Shown: one piece after another, positions 17,454-25,711 of the stretch
Position numbering within the stretch: position 1 is the stretch's first letter
Layout of the letters: every line of letters starts with the position of its first letter
Source of the DNA: Psychromonas marina
Lineage (GTDB): Bacteria; Pseudomonadota; Gammaproteobacteria; Enterobacterales; Psychromonadaceae
Assembly: GCF_030161115.1 (NCBI RefSeq)
Contig: NZ_BSPQ01000001.1
Location: 372,001-436,000 of the forward strand
Reading direction: 5' to 3'
DNA: 64,000 nt
The notes under the pieces: model-generated
The model's input: the letters and a program-made list of their open reading frames with translations, nothing else
What the model was told of the DNA's origin: nothing
Database searches by the model: none
Translations under genes and position numbers: made by a program

Positions 17454-18602
17454 ATGAATAGCTATGCTTTATTTTTCCTACTTATTTTTTCTAGCATCAC
17501 ACAAGCTCAGTGGTTTGAGTCATCAGCAACAGCGGTTGTGAACGATGGTAATTGGGAAGGTGCTCGTGAAGATGCACTTAAAAAAGCGGTAAAAAATGCG
17601 CTACTTTTCTCTGGAGGAGCGATCTCTAGCCTGCAACAAGTCAAAAACGGCGTATTAGTCGATAATAAATTAGTATTAAATAGTGAAGGGGAAATAAAAG
17701 CACTGGCGATTATTAAAGAAGAAAAAGGCAATCAACGCTTAGATATCACCATTAAAGTCGACATTCAACAATCAGCAGCAAGCTGTGAAGGCAGCCACTT
17801 TCCAAAATCGATTGCCCTTACCCGTTTCAAATTAAATACCCCCGAACAAGCAGTCGACGGCCGTATTTTTGATATCCACCAGCTGATCAGCAAAACCCTC
17901 TTTAACCAACTCCAGCTTTCTCCACAAATACTCAATGTACGCCAGTTTATTGACTCACCAGTTAAGCTAGGAACTCAATACCAAAATAATAACCAGACAG
18001 ACACGCTGCACGCATTAGCAACAACCAGTGACAGTCAATTTATTGTGTATGGCGAAATTAATGACATCTCGGTACAGTTTAAAAGTAAAAATAGCTTATC
18101 TTACTGGATCAGCGATCCCACTCGCTACTTTCACCTCACCGTGTACCTTTATGACGCGTTGCAGGGACACTTAGTTTCTAGCAAGCAGTACCGCACACAA
18201 GCCGACTGGCAATATAACCAACATGAGCAAGCTAACCTTCAAAGCAAAGCCTTTTGGAAAAAAGATTATGGGCAAGCAATTCTCTCGCTACTTGATGAGG
18301 TCAATACAGACCTAACGGCGCAACTACAATGTCTACAGCCAACAGCAAAAGTGATATCAGTAAAAAGTAATAGCGTACAAATTAATCTTGGAAAACATAA
18401 CGGCCTAAAACATGACAGCCTATTATCGTTATTTCATTCAAGCAGCCAGAAAGATCAATTTGGCATTGAACGCAGCTCAATAAATCAATACCCAAGCACC
18501 ATGAAGGTGGTAGAGATAGGCAATAACAGCGCGCTGATACAGCCGGTCGATAACCACCCATTAGACAATATTCAAATTAATGATGTAGCACGTGTTAAAT
18601 AG
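17454..18602 (+). CDS. flgT: Flagellar H-ring protein FlgT
   Basis: FlgT forms the H ring around the L/P rings in Vibrio-type sodium-driven flagella and helps recruit the T ring and stator. The signal peptide (to about residue 18, TQAQWFES) is followed by the FlgT N-terminal domain: NWEGAREDALKKAVKNALLFSGG. A middle domain has QFIVYGEINDISVQF, and the C-terminal domain has SVQINLGKHNGLKHDSLLSLFH and VVEIGNNSALIQP. 382 residues matches the family. A possible sigma-54 promoter precedes it and a tRNA gene follows 18 bp later. Confidence 0.92.
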   Translation: MNSYALFFLLIFSSITQAQWFESSATAVVNDGNWEGAREDALKKAVKNALLFSGGAISSLQQVKNGVLVDNKLVLNSEGEIKALAIIKEEKGNQRLDITIKVDIQQSAASCEGSHFPKSIALTRFKLNTPEQAVDGRIFDIHQLISKTLFNQLQLSPQILNVRQFIDSPVKLGTQYQNNNQTDTLHALATTSDSQFIVYGEINDISVQFKSKNSLSYWISDPTRYFHLTVYLYDALQGHLVSSKQYRTQADWQYNQHEQANLQSKAFWKKDYGQAILSLLDEVNTDLTAQLQCLQPTAKVISVKSNSVQINLGKHNGLKHDSLLSLFHSSSQKDQFGIERSSINQYPSTMKVVEIGNNSALIQPVDNHPLDNIQINDVARVK

Positions 18603-18620
18603 TTGATATACTAGATAAAT

Positions 18621-18696
18621 CTCTTCATAGCTCAACAGGATAGAGCACCCGCCTCCTAAGCGGATGATCGGGGTTCGAGTCCCTGTGAGGAGACCA
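18621..18696 (+). tRNA. tRNA-Arg (anticodon CCU)
   Basis: A 76-base cloverleaf with encoded CCA. The acceptor stem CTCTTCA pairs with TGAGGAG (one G-T pair). The D arm is GCTC/GAGC, the anticodon loop CTCCTAA has anticodon CCT, the T loop is TTCGAGT, and the discriminator is A before CCA. The anticodon stem has one mismatch at its outer pair. It follows flgT closely; the DNA beyond it is gene-poor and mosaic, as often found 3' of tRNA genes. Confidence 0.95.
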
Positions 18697-19058
18697 TTCA
18701 ATTCAAAGCCCACAAACGTAGTAATGACTCACTTAAGTTTAAAATGCACATAGTAGGTGTAGTTAGTGAATATAAATATATTCATACATGCCATAAATTA
18801 CGTTTGATCCAAAAACGCGCCCAAAAATAATAAGTTCAAGAAGTAACTCGCTCGCCCCCATTGCGAAATAGAAAATCAATTTAGATTTTGCAATTCAAAA
18901 TTAAAGACCATACCCATTATTATTTCTAGTTATGCTCATTGCCTCATTACTATATTTTTTTGAAAATGCAGTGATTAATCCCACAAAGTACACATATATC
19001 TACATTAGAGATATTTTAATGTGTAGGCTTTGATGTAAGTTTCTGCTTTTGCATTTTT
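18697..19058. other. Gene-free stretch after tRNA-Arg
   Basis: 362 bp without a supported gene. At 18843-18884 there is a weak copy of the palindromic repeat family (AACTCGCTCGCCCCCATTGCG). No integrase and no repeat of the tRNA 3' end were seen here. Confidence 0.5.
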
Positions 19059-19112
19059 ATGGCTATTCAGCTCTTTATGATAAATAAAAAATTAACTCTA
19101 CGATTTAAGAAA

Positions 19113-20273
19113 ATGATGATTAAATTCCACCTTTTAGGCGTTATTCTTCTCTGTCAGAGTACGTTTTCTTTTGCTAACACGGTAGTTTTGGGAGATAACC
19201 TTTTATTAAACCCAGGGTTTGAAGTTAATATTGATGGCTGGTTGCTACCCACAGAAGCTAAAATAATGGCTGGAAGCAATACCAATCAATCTTCATTCTT
19301 GCTGATGCAAGCCACTTATATCGAAGATAATGGGTACAACAATCAAATACAAGCTTCTCAATGTGTTGCCATTGGTAATGCCGAAGAGTTTGAGGTCAGA
19401 GCTGATTTTAATTATCAAAAATCACCCATCATTGCCTATGGGCACCGACTTAACCTAGTGTGGTACGAAGGGGGGAAATGTGACCAAGGCGGCCAGTATG
19501 GCACCTACCTACAGCCCAAAAAAACACTAGGCTGGCAAACATTGCATGATGGATCAATTAAGGCAGCATTAAATGCTAAGTCAGTGCAGCTAACCCTTGT
19601 TCAGAATCAAAGAACATCTGCAATTGAGCTATCGCTCCTAGAAAAATGGTGGTCTGAACTACTTTCTTTTTTTGGTTTTTTTTATGCGCCTGAATTAGCA
19701 CAAGGAGCATGGGATAATATTACTTTAATCCCAACTAAACTCGTAAAAAACACCCCTGCAGAATTACGCTTCTCTAGCGAATATAGCTTACCTCGTGGTG
19801 ACAATTACTTAAAGAATCCGTCTTTTGATTCAAAAGCGCATTGGCGAGTCTGGCACGGTGGACAATGGGTAGCTAATGAAGAAGGCACTAACCACGGTGC
19901 TTTAAAAACTAGCTTATCCAGCAAAACTAACTCACTTGGTACTGGGGCATTTAGTCAATGTATTAACTTAGGCCGAGGGGATGTATTTGAAACAGGCATA
20001 CGTTTTAAAGCTGATCCTGAATCATCACAAACGGGTGGTGGGCGTATCAGAGTATCTTGGTATCAAGATTTAAATTGTAAAGGGCGTTATACCACATCGG
20101 GCAGGCATGCAGATCCCAAAGTGATTGAAGGTTGGCAAGAATTACATGTTCCGGAGTTAATACCTGCAAAAGGTGCTAGAAGCGTGGTGGTGTCAGTTAT
20201 AAAGTCAATCCATGGTCCAGGCCAGCATTCTGCCTTTTGGGATGACGCCTATTTCCGTGAGAGTAAAAAATAA
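19113..20273 (+). CDS. Secreted protein with two jelly-roll/carbohydrate-binding-like domains
   Basis: No family name recognised with certainty. I start at ATGATG because it places a normal signal peptide (MMIKFHLLGVILLCQSTFSFA) at the N-terminus; in-frame starts exist 36 and 54 bp upstream but none has a good ribosome-binding site. The mature protein has two similar halves. The first opens NLLLNPGFEVNIDGWLLP and the second NYLKNPSFDSKAHWRVW. Each later has a YEGGKCDQGG or YQDLNCKGRY segment and a WDNITL or WDDAYF end. 'N-P-x-F-E ... W ... WDD' is the general pattern of CBM4/9-type beta-sandwich domains on secreted enzymes and adhesins, but no catalytic domain is present. It stands alone downstream of the tRNA. 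Confidence 0.75.
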   Translation: MMIKFHLLGVILLCQSTFSFANTVVLGDNLLLNPGFEVNIDGWLLPTEAKIMAGSNTNQSSFLLMQATYIEDNGYNNQIQASQCVAIGNAEEFEVRADFNYQKSPIIAYGHRLNLVWYEGGKCDQGGQYGTYLQPKKTLGWQTLHDGSIKAALNAKSVQLTLVQNQRTSAIELSLLEKWWSELLSFFGFFYAPELAQGAWDNITLIPTKLVKNTPAELRFSSEYSLPRGDNYLKNPSFDSKAHWRVWHGGQWVANEEGTNHGALKTSLSSKTNSLGTGAFSQCINLGRGDVFETGIRFKADPESSQTGGGRIRVSWYQDLNCKGRYTTSGRHADPKVIEGWQELHVPELIPAKGARSVVVSVIKSIHGPGQHSAFWDDAYFRESKK

Positions 20274-20360
20274 ACCAAGTACGAGTATCATTATGATCTG
20301 TTCATCTATTTAAAGCTTTTCGATGAGTGTTTAACAATTGTATCAAGTCTTTCCTTTTGC

Positions 20361-20468
20361 CATTAAGCTCACTATTGAGAGATAATTAGCATAAATAAGG
20401 CCTAAACAGATAAATAGATAAATAGAGCAAAATTTCTAAGTCGCAATGTGCCCCATAGCGAGCTAGAA
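20361..20468. repeat. REP-like palindromic repeat with leader segment (copy A)
   Basis: The end of this stretch, CTAAGTCGCAATGTGCCCC and then ATAGCGAGCTAGAA (20436-20468), is a member of the palindromic family found throughout the intergenic DNA of the window. The preceding 75 bp (CTCACTATTGAGAG, TAGCATAAAT, AATAGAGCAAA) resembles the segment preceding copy B at 21730-21835. The two copies therefore share about 100 bp of related sequence. Confidence 0.65.
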
Positions 20469-20842
20469 TATCAACTCGATTTCGTCCCAAAAGAAACTTA
20501 GATACTATAATTGATCTCCAGCTTTACTTAACCAAAATAGTTAAAAACTGATTCTGAGTAGAAACATTTAAATAATATGATGGTCAGTTTCACTACTTTC
20601 TCAATAAATGAAAAAGTCATTCCTATTCAGCCCTAGGTATCACCTCACCTTAGTTAGTAATACTTAAGTCTCTTAAAACACACTAAAAACTAACTAAAGG
20701 AAGCCACATTAAAATTAAAAATCCAATGCCATACGACTTTAAATACTGCAGAAAAGATCTCGCCCCCCCATTAACTTTTCACTAATGTATATTATGAAAC
20801 TATCTTTTAATGATGCTTTTTTTCATCTAGGAGTTAGCTTGT

Positions 20843-20956
20843 TATGATTCAATCTGGCCAATCTCAAGTATCTTTAGCTGATACTCAATACTCTAGAAAA
20901 TTCTTGGAGCATCGACGTCATATTTAATGGCTATCCAGTTTTATACTCTAGGTACA
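20843..20956 (+). pseudogene. Remnant of a REP-associated tyrosine (Y1/RAYT) transposase
   Basis: An ATG-started frame of 27 codons reads MIQSGQSQVSLADTQYSRKF and then LEHRRHI before a stop, with WLSSF following in frame. RAYT transposases of this lineage typically open with '...SQISLxDTPYYH...' and, after the CVRRAFLCG segment, continue '...YEHRRxW...'. The remnant matches the two ends and lacks the segment between, so it looks like an internally deleted, decayed copy. It lies among REP-like repeats, which RAYT proteins are known to mobilise. Family assignment rests on about 20 residues and is from memory. Confidence 0.45.
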
Positions 20957-20961
20957 TAGAC

Positions 20962-21495
20962 TCAAGCATCGCATTGAGTCATCAATATAAGTGCTTTACC
21001 TTGTTTATTAAATGCAACCGTAGTTGGTTCTTCACTATCAAACTTTATGCCGACAGTCGCACTGGTTATTTCATTACCGGACACTCGGATATTACCTAAT
21101 TCGCTTCTCTCCAGTGTGTCGTCAACATCAATTGTAAAACTGACTGACTGTTTTGCATTAATTGATTTAACATTCAATGATAAGTGTTTATCACCATCTT
21201 TCACTTTTCCTGAAGATGTTAAGGCTAAGTCTCCCTCTGTTACTTCAAAGGGTTGAAAAACTTCTACGCCTTGACCCGCTGCAGTTGTATCAAATATCAA
21301 GCCGCCTTTACTGTTAGAAAGATCCACTTTCAAAACAATATTTTGTAAATTACATTCACTGGTATTTTTAAAGACAAATTTATCTTTTGGCGCTCCTTCC
21401 AAAAACTTCACTTCTATATTGGCATAGGCATATTCGCCACCGCACAACATAACCAGTAACACTGCTGATAATAAGATATTAGACATAATATTCAC
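20962..21495 (-). CDS. Secreted protein similar to 'aggregation factor core' proteins
   Basis: 177 residues with a Sec signal peptide (ILLSAVLLVMLCGGEYAYA, then NIEVKFLEGAPKDKF). The body is a beta-rich single domain: FVFKNTSECNLQNIVLKVDLSNSKGGLIFDTT, GQGVEVFQPFEV, KSINAKQSVSFTIDVDDTL. This pattern is the one seen in bacterial proteins annotated 'aggregation factor core', whose function in bacteria is not established. Two cysteines (in SECNL and at the C-terminal QCDA) could form a disulphide closing the domain. It is monocistronic and flanked on both sides by repeat-rich gaps. Confidence 0.65.
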   Translation of the reverse strand: MNIMSNILLSAVLLVMLCGGEYAYANIEVKFLEGAPKDKFVFKNTSECNLQNIVLKVDLSNSKGGLIFDTTAAGQGVEVFQPFEVTEGDLALTSSGKVKDGDKHLSLNVKSINAKQSVSFTIDVDDTLERSELGNIRVSGNEITSATVGIKFDSEEPTTVAFNKQGKALILMTQCDA

Positions 21496-22274
21496 CCTAG
21501 CTTTGATAGTATTGAATTGACATTAATTTATACAATAACAATACGAGCCATAACGGTTTGAAGATCAACATTAACCGTGAGTACCTATCTGAAAACACTC
21601 TGGAAGATAAAGATCAGGACACTCAGAAACTTTTGACTGATATACTTTCTTGTAATTCTTGATCTTTTCTCTTTTTTACGTGTTGCACTGGTTTTTCTTG
21701 CAAACGAAGAGAATAGGGGCAGATCTTGCTTTTTGCTACTACTCTCTATTGAGAGGAAATCAGCATAAATTAGGTATTCCAACCGATAATAGAGCAAATA
21801 TGCTAAGGCGCTCTGTGCCCCTAAACGAGTTAGAAATATCAGTAACAAACTCCCCATTATAAAATGATTTGTCTACCAATATAGTTACTACAGAACTGTA
21901 GACATGCTCTCATTTCAGCGAACTCATTAAGCGAAAATTATAAGAGGCAATTAGTTATTTTTTTACTACTTTATATCAGCCAATTAACTTTTAGGGTTCC
22001 ATAAATAGGTGCAACAAGTTCCAGTAAAAAATATATGCATGTCCTGATCTTCTTTAGGAAATTAAATTATTTATCTAGTGTCGAAAAATATGCTACCATT
22101 TGTAATACAAAATGATTAATACGTAATGATACTAATCTATGATAATTGCATGGGTAAACTCTCCCTTCGAGAGTTGCTTGTTATTAATAGACAGAGGTAA
22201 CTCAACAGCTGTTAAGGTTTAATGCCTAACAATGTAGAATATTTTTGTCGTACTGAAAATAAAAAGGTGAAAAC
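21496..22274. other. Intergenic region upstream of the cupin gene
   Basis: 779 bp with no convincing gene. It includes REP-like copy B and its leader (21715-21835) and a small hairpin (CTCTC/GAGAG near 22159-22175). The rest is AT-rich and presumably holds the promoters for the two flanking genes. Confidence 0.55.
21715..21835. repeat. REP-like palindromic repeat with leader segment (copy B)
   Basis: GGGGCAGATCTTGCTTTTTG begins a segment with CTCTATTGAGAGGAAATCAG and AATAGAGCAAATATG, followed directly by the palindrome half-sites CTAAGGCGCTCTGTGCCCC and ACGAGTTAGAAA (21803-21835). It resembles copy A over about 100 bp. The leader looks like the 5' flank of a RAYT gene joined to the 3' repeat, as if the coding part had been deleted; that reading is an inference. 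Confidence 0.6.
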
Positions 22275-22595
22275 ATGTTTGTATACAATAAAGACGTTGT
22301 TCTTGAAGAGTTTGATAACGGCCCTTCACGTAAGGTTCTAGCATACAGCGAGAACATTATGACTTGTGAAGTACATTTCGAAACTGGTACAGTGGCAGCA
22401 ATGCACAATCACCCACACGAGCAACTAACTTACGTTGTTTCTGGTAAATTTGAATTCACTGTTGGTGAAAACACTCAGATCGTTACTGCTGGTGATGCTA
22501 TCTACAAAGAGCCAAACGTTATGCACGGTGCTACGTGTCTTGAAAAAGGTATTCTTATCGATAACTTCACGCCAATGCGTAAAGACTTCGTATAA
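22275..22595 (+). CDS. KdgF-like cupin protein
   Basis: A 106-residue single-domain cupin. The motif HNHPHEQ (His44, His46, His48, Gln50) and His84 in NVMHG are the likely metal ligands. Overall sequence (DNGPSRKVLAYSENIMTCEVHFETG ... SGKFEFTVGE ... AGDAIY) closely follows KdgF, which linearises the unsaturated uronates released from pectin or alginate. The codon pattern is regular and AAAAGGTG precedes the ATG, suggesting good expression. No uronate-degrading genes are adjacent, so it may work with a pathway elsewhere or be a general member of the family. A strong terminator follows. Confidence 0.8.
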   Translation: MFVYNKDVVLEEFDNGPSRKVLAYSENIMTCEVHFETGTVAAMHNHPHEQLTYVVSGKFEFTVGENTQIVTAGDAIYKEPNVMHGATCLEKGILIDNFTPMRKDFV

Positions 22596-22641
22596 AAAAC
22601 AAATAGAACCCAGCTATTTAGCAGGGCTCGAAAAGTTTATG

Positions 22642-22667
22642 AGGCTCCGCAATTGCGGAGCCTTTTT
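22642..22667 (+). terminator. Rho-independent terminator of the cupin gene
   Basis: AGGCTCCGCAA/TTGCGGAGCCT, a perfect 22-base palindrome (22642-22663), followed by a T run. It lies 46 bp after the stop codon. Confidence 0.92.
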
Positions 22668-23102
22668 GTATCTAGCGAGATTGTAAACTTAGTATTGGAG
22701 GGCAAAGTAGTAAGCCAGATCGTAGCTGAAAGTCTAAAAACGCAAAATGAAAGATCTGCCCCACTTTGCACTTTTAATCCTCGCTAATAAAATGGTTCGC
22801 CTCACCCTAGTCTAAACTTAGAGCCATCCTCAATAACAAGGTCAGTTGGTCTCTCAACTCTAAATGACTTTTCACCTTTCTATACCCGTTACCATTCAAG
22901 GTGCTTTATTCAATCGCCAGCTCGGATACCAAGGCAAGGCGCAGTATGATGACAATGGCTAGCCCTTATCAAATACAGCAACGATGAATTAGTTTTCGAG
23001 CTGACGACCCGCAGGGCAAGTTTTGAGGCAAACATATTCGTTGTTAGAAAGTATCGATTGAACCCGTTAGACCTTCAACTTCCTACCTAGAATCTGTTCA
23101 CC

Positions 23103-23270
23103 TCACTGCTTGTTGATTTTTGAACCTGAATGATAACGGATATATACACCATCAGTTTTATCTTCGATATTCTATACAGAAGAGACCCTAACTGGATCAC
23201 AGTATTATGGATACTGATCATCAATCGCCTTGCTCAGTTCAAGCCTTTTCTTTAAAGCTAATTTAGTCAT
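23103..23270 (-). pseudogene. Decayed short open frame, unidentified
   Basis: Read on the minus strand from an ATG at 23270, one frame gives MTKLALKKRLELSKAIDDQYP, a stop, then after a second stop NIEDKTDGVYIRYHSGSKINKQ and a final stop. The texture is protein-like on both sides of the stops, in the same frame. This suggests a small gene or gene fragment that has lost function. No family recognised. Confidence 0.25.
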
Positions 23271-23640
23271 ATGCTTTTCTTTAATTTAATTTAATTTTAT
23301 CTTCTATATGACGGATTTAACATTGAAATGGGTAACGATTAAGTCCAATGCGCCACTAGTAAAAAAGTGTCATTAATAACTAATGATCTGATTCGTTACA
23401 ATGTTCGCTTACAATAAATTGGTTAGATAGTTGTGAACATTTACCATATTACGATTCTGAGGTGTGTTAAGGGCAGTTAACTACTTGTAGTGAATGAAAT
23501 ATATCAACTTCATATTTAACTAACATCCCCAGGGTATTTAACTTATAGTCAGCATCAATATGACTGTAACGGCCTTTCATGCCTAAGCGAGTTAATATTC
23601 GCCACTCTAAACTTTTCTCTATTAATCATTCGAGTACGAC

Positions 23641-25014
23641 ATGAATACCATAGAAAGCCAAAATAATAATGCCCTTGATGGTCCCATCATTAGCACTTTT
23701 TTAAAGTATCTTCTTCCCTCCACCGTTGGCATGCTGGCAATGAGTTCAGCTTCCATTGTAGATGGTATTTTTATTGGCAACTTTGTCGGTGTCGAGGCAC
23801 TCGCAGCGGTCAATCTTATCATCCCATTACTCTCAGTGCTCTTTGGTGTGGGACTCATGCTCGCGATTGGTGGTTCGGTAAGAGCAGGTAAGTTTCTGGG
23901 ACAAAAAAAACAAAACGCAGCCTCAGCAATATTTAGTAAAACCCTGATCGCCACCATCGTGTATGCGATTGCCATTATTGCGATTGGTCTACTGCTTGAG
24001 CCTATTCTGTTTCGTTTACTCGGAGCGGGGGAAATACTCGCGCCGTTAATGAGTGAGTATTACCGTGTGGTACTACCCTTTTTTGTCGCACAACTAAGCA
24101 CAATTGTACTGTATTTCTTTATTAGACTGGATGGTTTCCCAACACTGGCATCGACAGCATTAGTAATAGGAGCAGTGCTTAACATTGCGCTTGATTATCT
24201 TTTTATCGCCGTCTTTGACTGGGGATTAAGTGGTGCAGCCTGGGCAACCGGTCTATCGCAACTATTACCATTATTAACGCTATTAGCCTACTTTTTCAAA
24301 AAAAAGCGTAAGCTTCACTTTTCAATAAAACAAAACAACTGGTCAGAAATTTTTCACGCGGCCTATAACGGCTTATCCGAATTCATTAATGAGATATCAG
24401 CAGGAATAATCGCGCTTATTTTCAACCTACTACTCATCTCTCGCGCGGGCATCGAAGGCGTTGCAGCGATCACAGTACTGAACTACCTCTTGATGTTGGG
24501 TTTCATGGTCTATTTTTCCATTGCAGACACCGCACAAGTGATGATCAGCCAAAATTTTGGGGCTCGAAACGTAGCACGCACCAAGCAGTTATTAGCAACC
24601 ACCTTGTTGGTAACCAGCGTTGTGAGTGTCATTGCGATCTTGATTTTATTATGTTTCAACGAATCACTGATCACGATGTTTCTCGATGACCAAGGCACGG
24701 AAAAAACCGCTACGATGGCGATAGAGTTTGTTTATTACATGTGGCCAATATTTATATTCGCAGGGGTAAACATGGCGATATCTGGCTATCTCACCGCGAT
24801 TCACCTACCATTTCAGTCCGGTGTTGTCTCTATTTGTCGTAGCCTTATCTTCCCTGCAACATTATTGATTACATTGTTTATGCTCTTTGACGATAATCGA
24901 TTTGTCATTGCCCTGCCTATTGGTGAATGCCTAACCTTTTTGATCGCCCTTGCCTATTTCATTCGCCATAAACCTGAACGCGCCATTGCAGAAGATCACG
25001 TTAAAAATGGATAG
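23641..25014 (+). CDS. MATE family multidrug/toxin efflux transporter
   Basis: A 457-residue inner-membrane protein with about 12 hydrophobic segments in two homologous halves. Early motifs are LPSTVGMLAMSSASIVDGIFIGNFVGVEALAAVNL and GVGLMLAIGGSVRAGKFLGQKK, the classical MATE signature. MATE proteins export cationic or aromatic compounds using Na+ or H+ gradients. The second half repeats the pattern (AAYNGLSEFINEISAGI ... DTAQVMISQNFGARN). The charge pattern GQKKQN after TM2 is typical. No regulator is adjacent, and the start codon has no clear ribosome-binding site. It stands alone between two gene-poor stretches. Confidence 0.9.
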   Translation: MNTIESQNNNALDGPIISTFLKYLLPSTVGMLAMSSASIVDGIFIGNFVGVEALAAVNLIIPLLSVLFGVGLMLAIGGSVRAGKFLGQKKQNAASAIFSKTLIATIVYAIAIIAIGLLLEPILFRLLGAGEILAPLMSEYYRVVLPFFVAQLSTIVLYFFIRLDGFPTLASTALVIGAVLNIALDYLFIAVFDWGLSGAAWATGLSQLLPLLTLLAYFFKKKRKLHFSIKQNNWSEIFHAAYNGLSEFINEISAGIIALIFNLLLISRAGIEGVAAITVLNYLLMLGFMVYFSIADTAQVMISQNFGARNVARTKQLLATTLLVTSVVSVIAILILLCFNESLITMFLDDQGTEKTATMAIEFVYYMWPIFIFAGVNMAISGYLTAIHLPFQSGVVSICRSLIFPATLLITLFMLFDDNRFVIALPIGECLTFLIALAYFIRHKPERAIAEDHVKNG

Positions 25015-25711
25015 TTACTTAAACGAAAGTAAGGATAAATAGAAAGATATCCACGGTATTAATGGCATTGCAGTGCGCAAAGCGCATCTGGTTGGGTGTT
25101 TTAATCTGACTTTTAAAAATAATAGTACCAAGTCTTGAACCTTCAATTTAATAAACTAAGATAATTTAGCTAGGGGCTTTGTGCCCCATAGGCGCTTAGA
25201 AAACACGACTATGTGTTACGTTAGTACTGAGCCACAACACAGTACGTATTTTTCAAATCAGTGCAAATTATAAGGTACTGTGTTCTTTTAATAACAACTT
25301 CACATGACAACAGTTAGTTTCTTTGAATTAACGAAATTTATTTTTGATAAAACAGCCTACTTTCAGAAATGAAAAAGTATTTTAAATTGCAGATTTAGAT
25401 CACTGAATTGTACGTGACATGCATTTTATCTATGAAGAAATGAAAAAATAGCATTTCACCCCACATCACCAACCCCCTATTATTCATAGACATACAGCAA
25501 ACAGAACGATGTATCTAATGTAAAAGCCGTTTAATAACATTAAATTCTGTCATTAAACGTCACCATAACAAGGAGGAAAATAAACCCTATTGTCCTCGTG
25601 ATTCAAGTAATAATTTAAACATTAGACGCTAAAGAATGGCTGTATAGACATTATCAATGCAGCTAAAAACCAATAATTCAAAGCAATTTAAACGGGTGAA
25701 ACAAAAATCAC
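25015..25711. other. Intergenic region with REP-like copy C
   Basis: 697 bp without a supported gene. It contains an intact REP-like palindrome (25169-25203). The remaining DNA is AT-rich and presumably includes the promoter of the receptor-like gene downstream. Confidence 0.55.
25169..25203. repeat. REP-like palindromic repeat (copy C)
   Basis: GCTAGGGGCTTTGTGCCCC and then ATAGGCGCTTAGAAAA. Outer arms CTAG...CTTAG and an inner GGGGC/GCCCC hairpin. The inner string CTTTGTGCCCC (25177-25187) is the same as the reconstructed empty target of the IS110-family element at 54.6 kb. Confidence 0.7.

Larger units (their letters stand above)
20274..20961. other. Intergenic region with mobile-element remnants
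   Basis: 688 bp with no intact gene. It contains a REP-like repeat with an upstream leader segment (20361-20468) and a 27-codon remnant that looks like the start of a REP-associated tyrosine transposase (20843-20956). Confidence 0.6.
22596..23640. other. Long gene-free region before the MATE gene
   Basis: About 1 kb with no intact gene. After the terminator there is a segment around 22893-23060 of different, more GC-rich texture (AAGGCAAGGCGCAGTATGATG, GAGCTGACGACCCGCAGGG). It looks like a decayed or dispersed repeat, but I could not identify it. A short decayed frame lies on the minus strand at 23103-23270. Confidence 0.5.

Noticed and set aside
21585-21857. Open frame of 90 codons on the minus strand
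   Set aside because: It lies over a palindromic repeat and its leader, has no ribosome-binding site and its translation (many Ser, Leu, Lys, Arg) has no protein-like motif.
22893-23060. Structured RNA or gene at the GC-richer segment
   Set aside because: The texture differs from its surroundings and it may be a dispersed repeat, but I could not find a second copy in the window or a stable fold by eye, so no feature was called.
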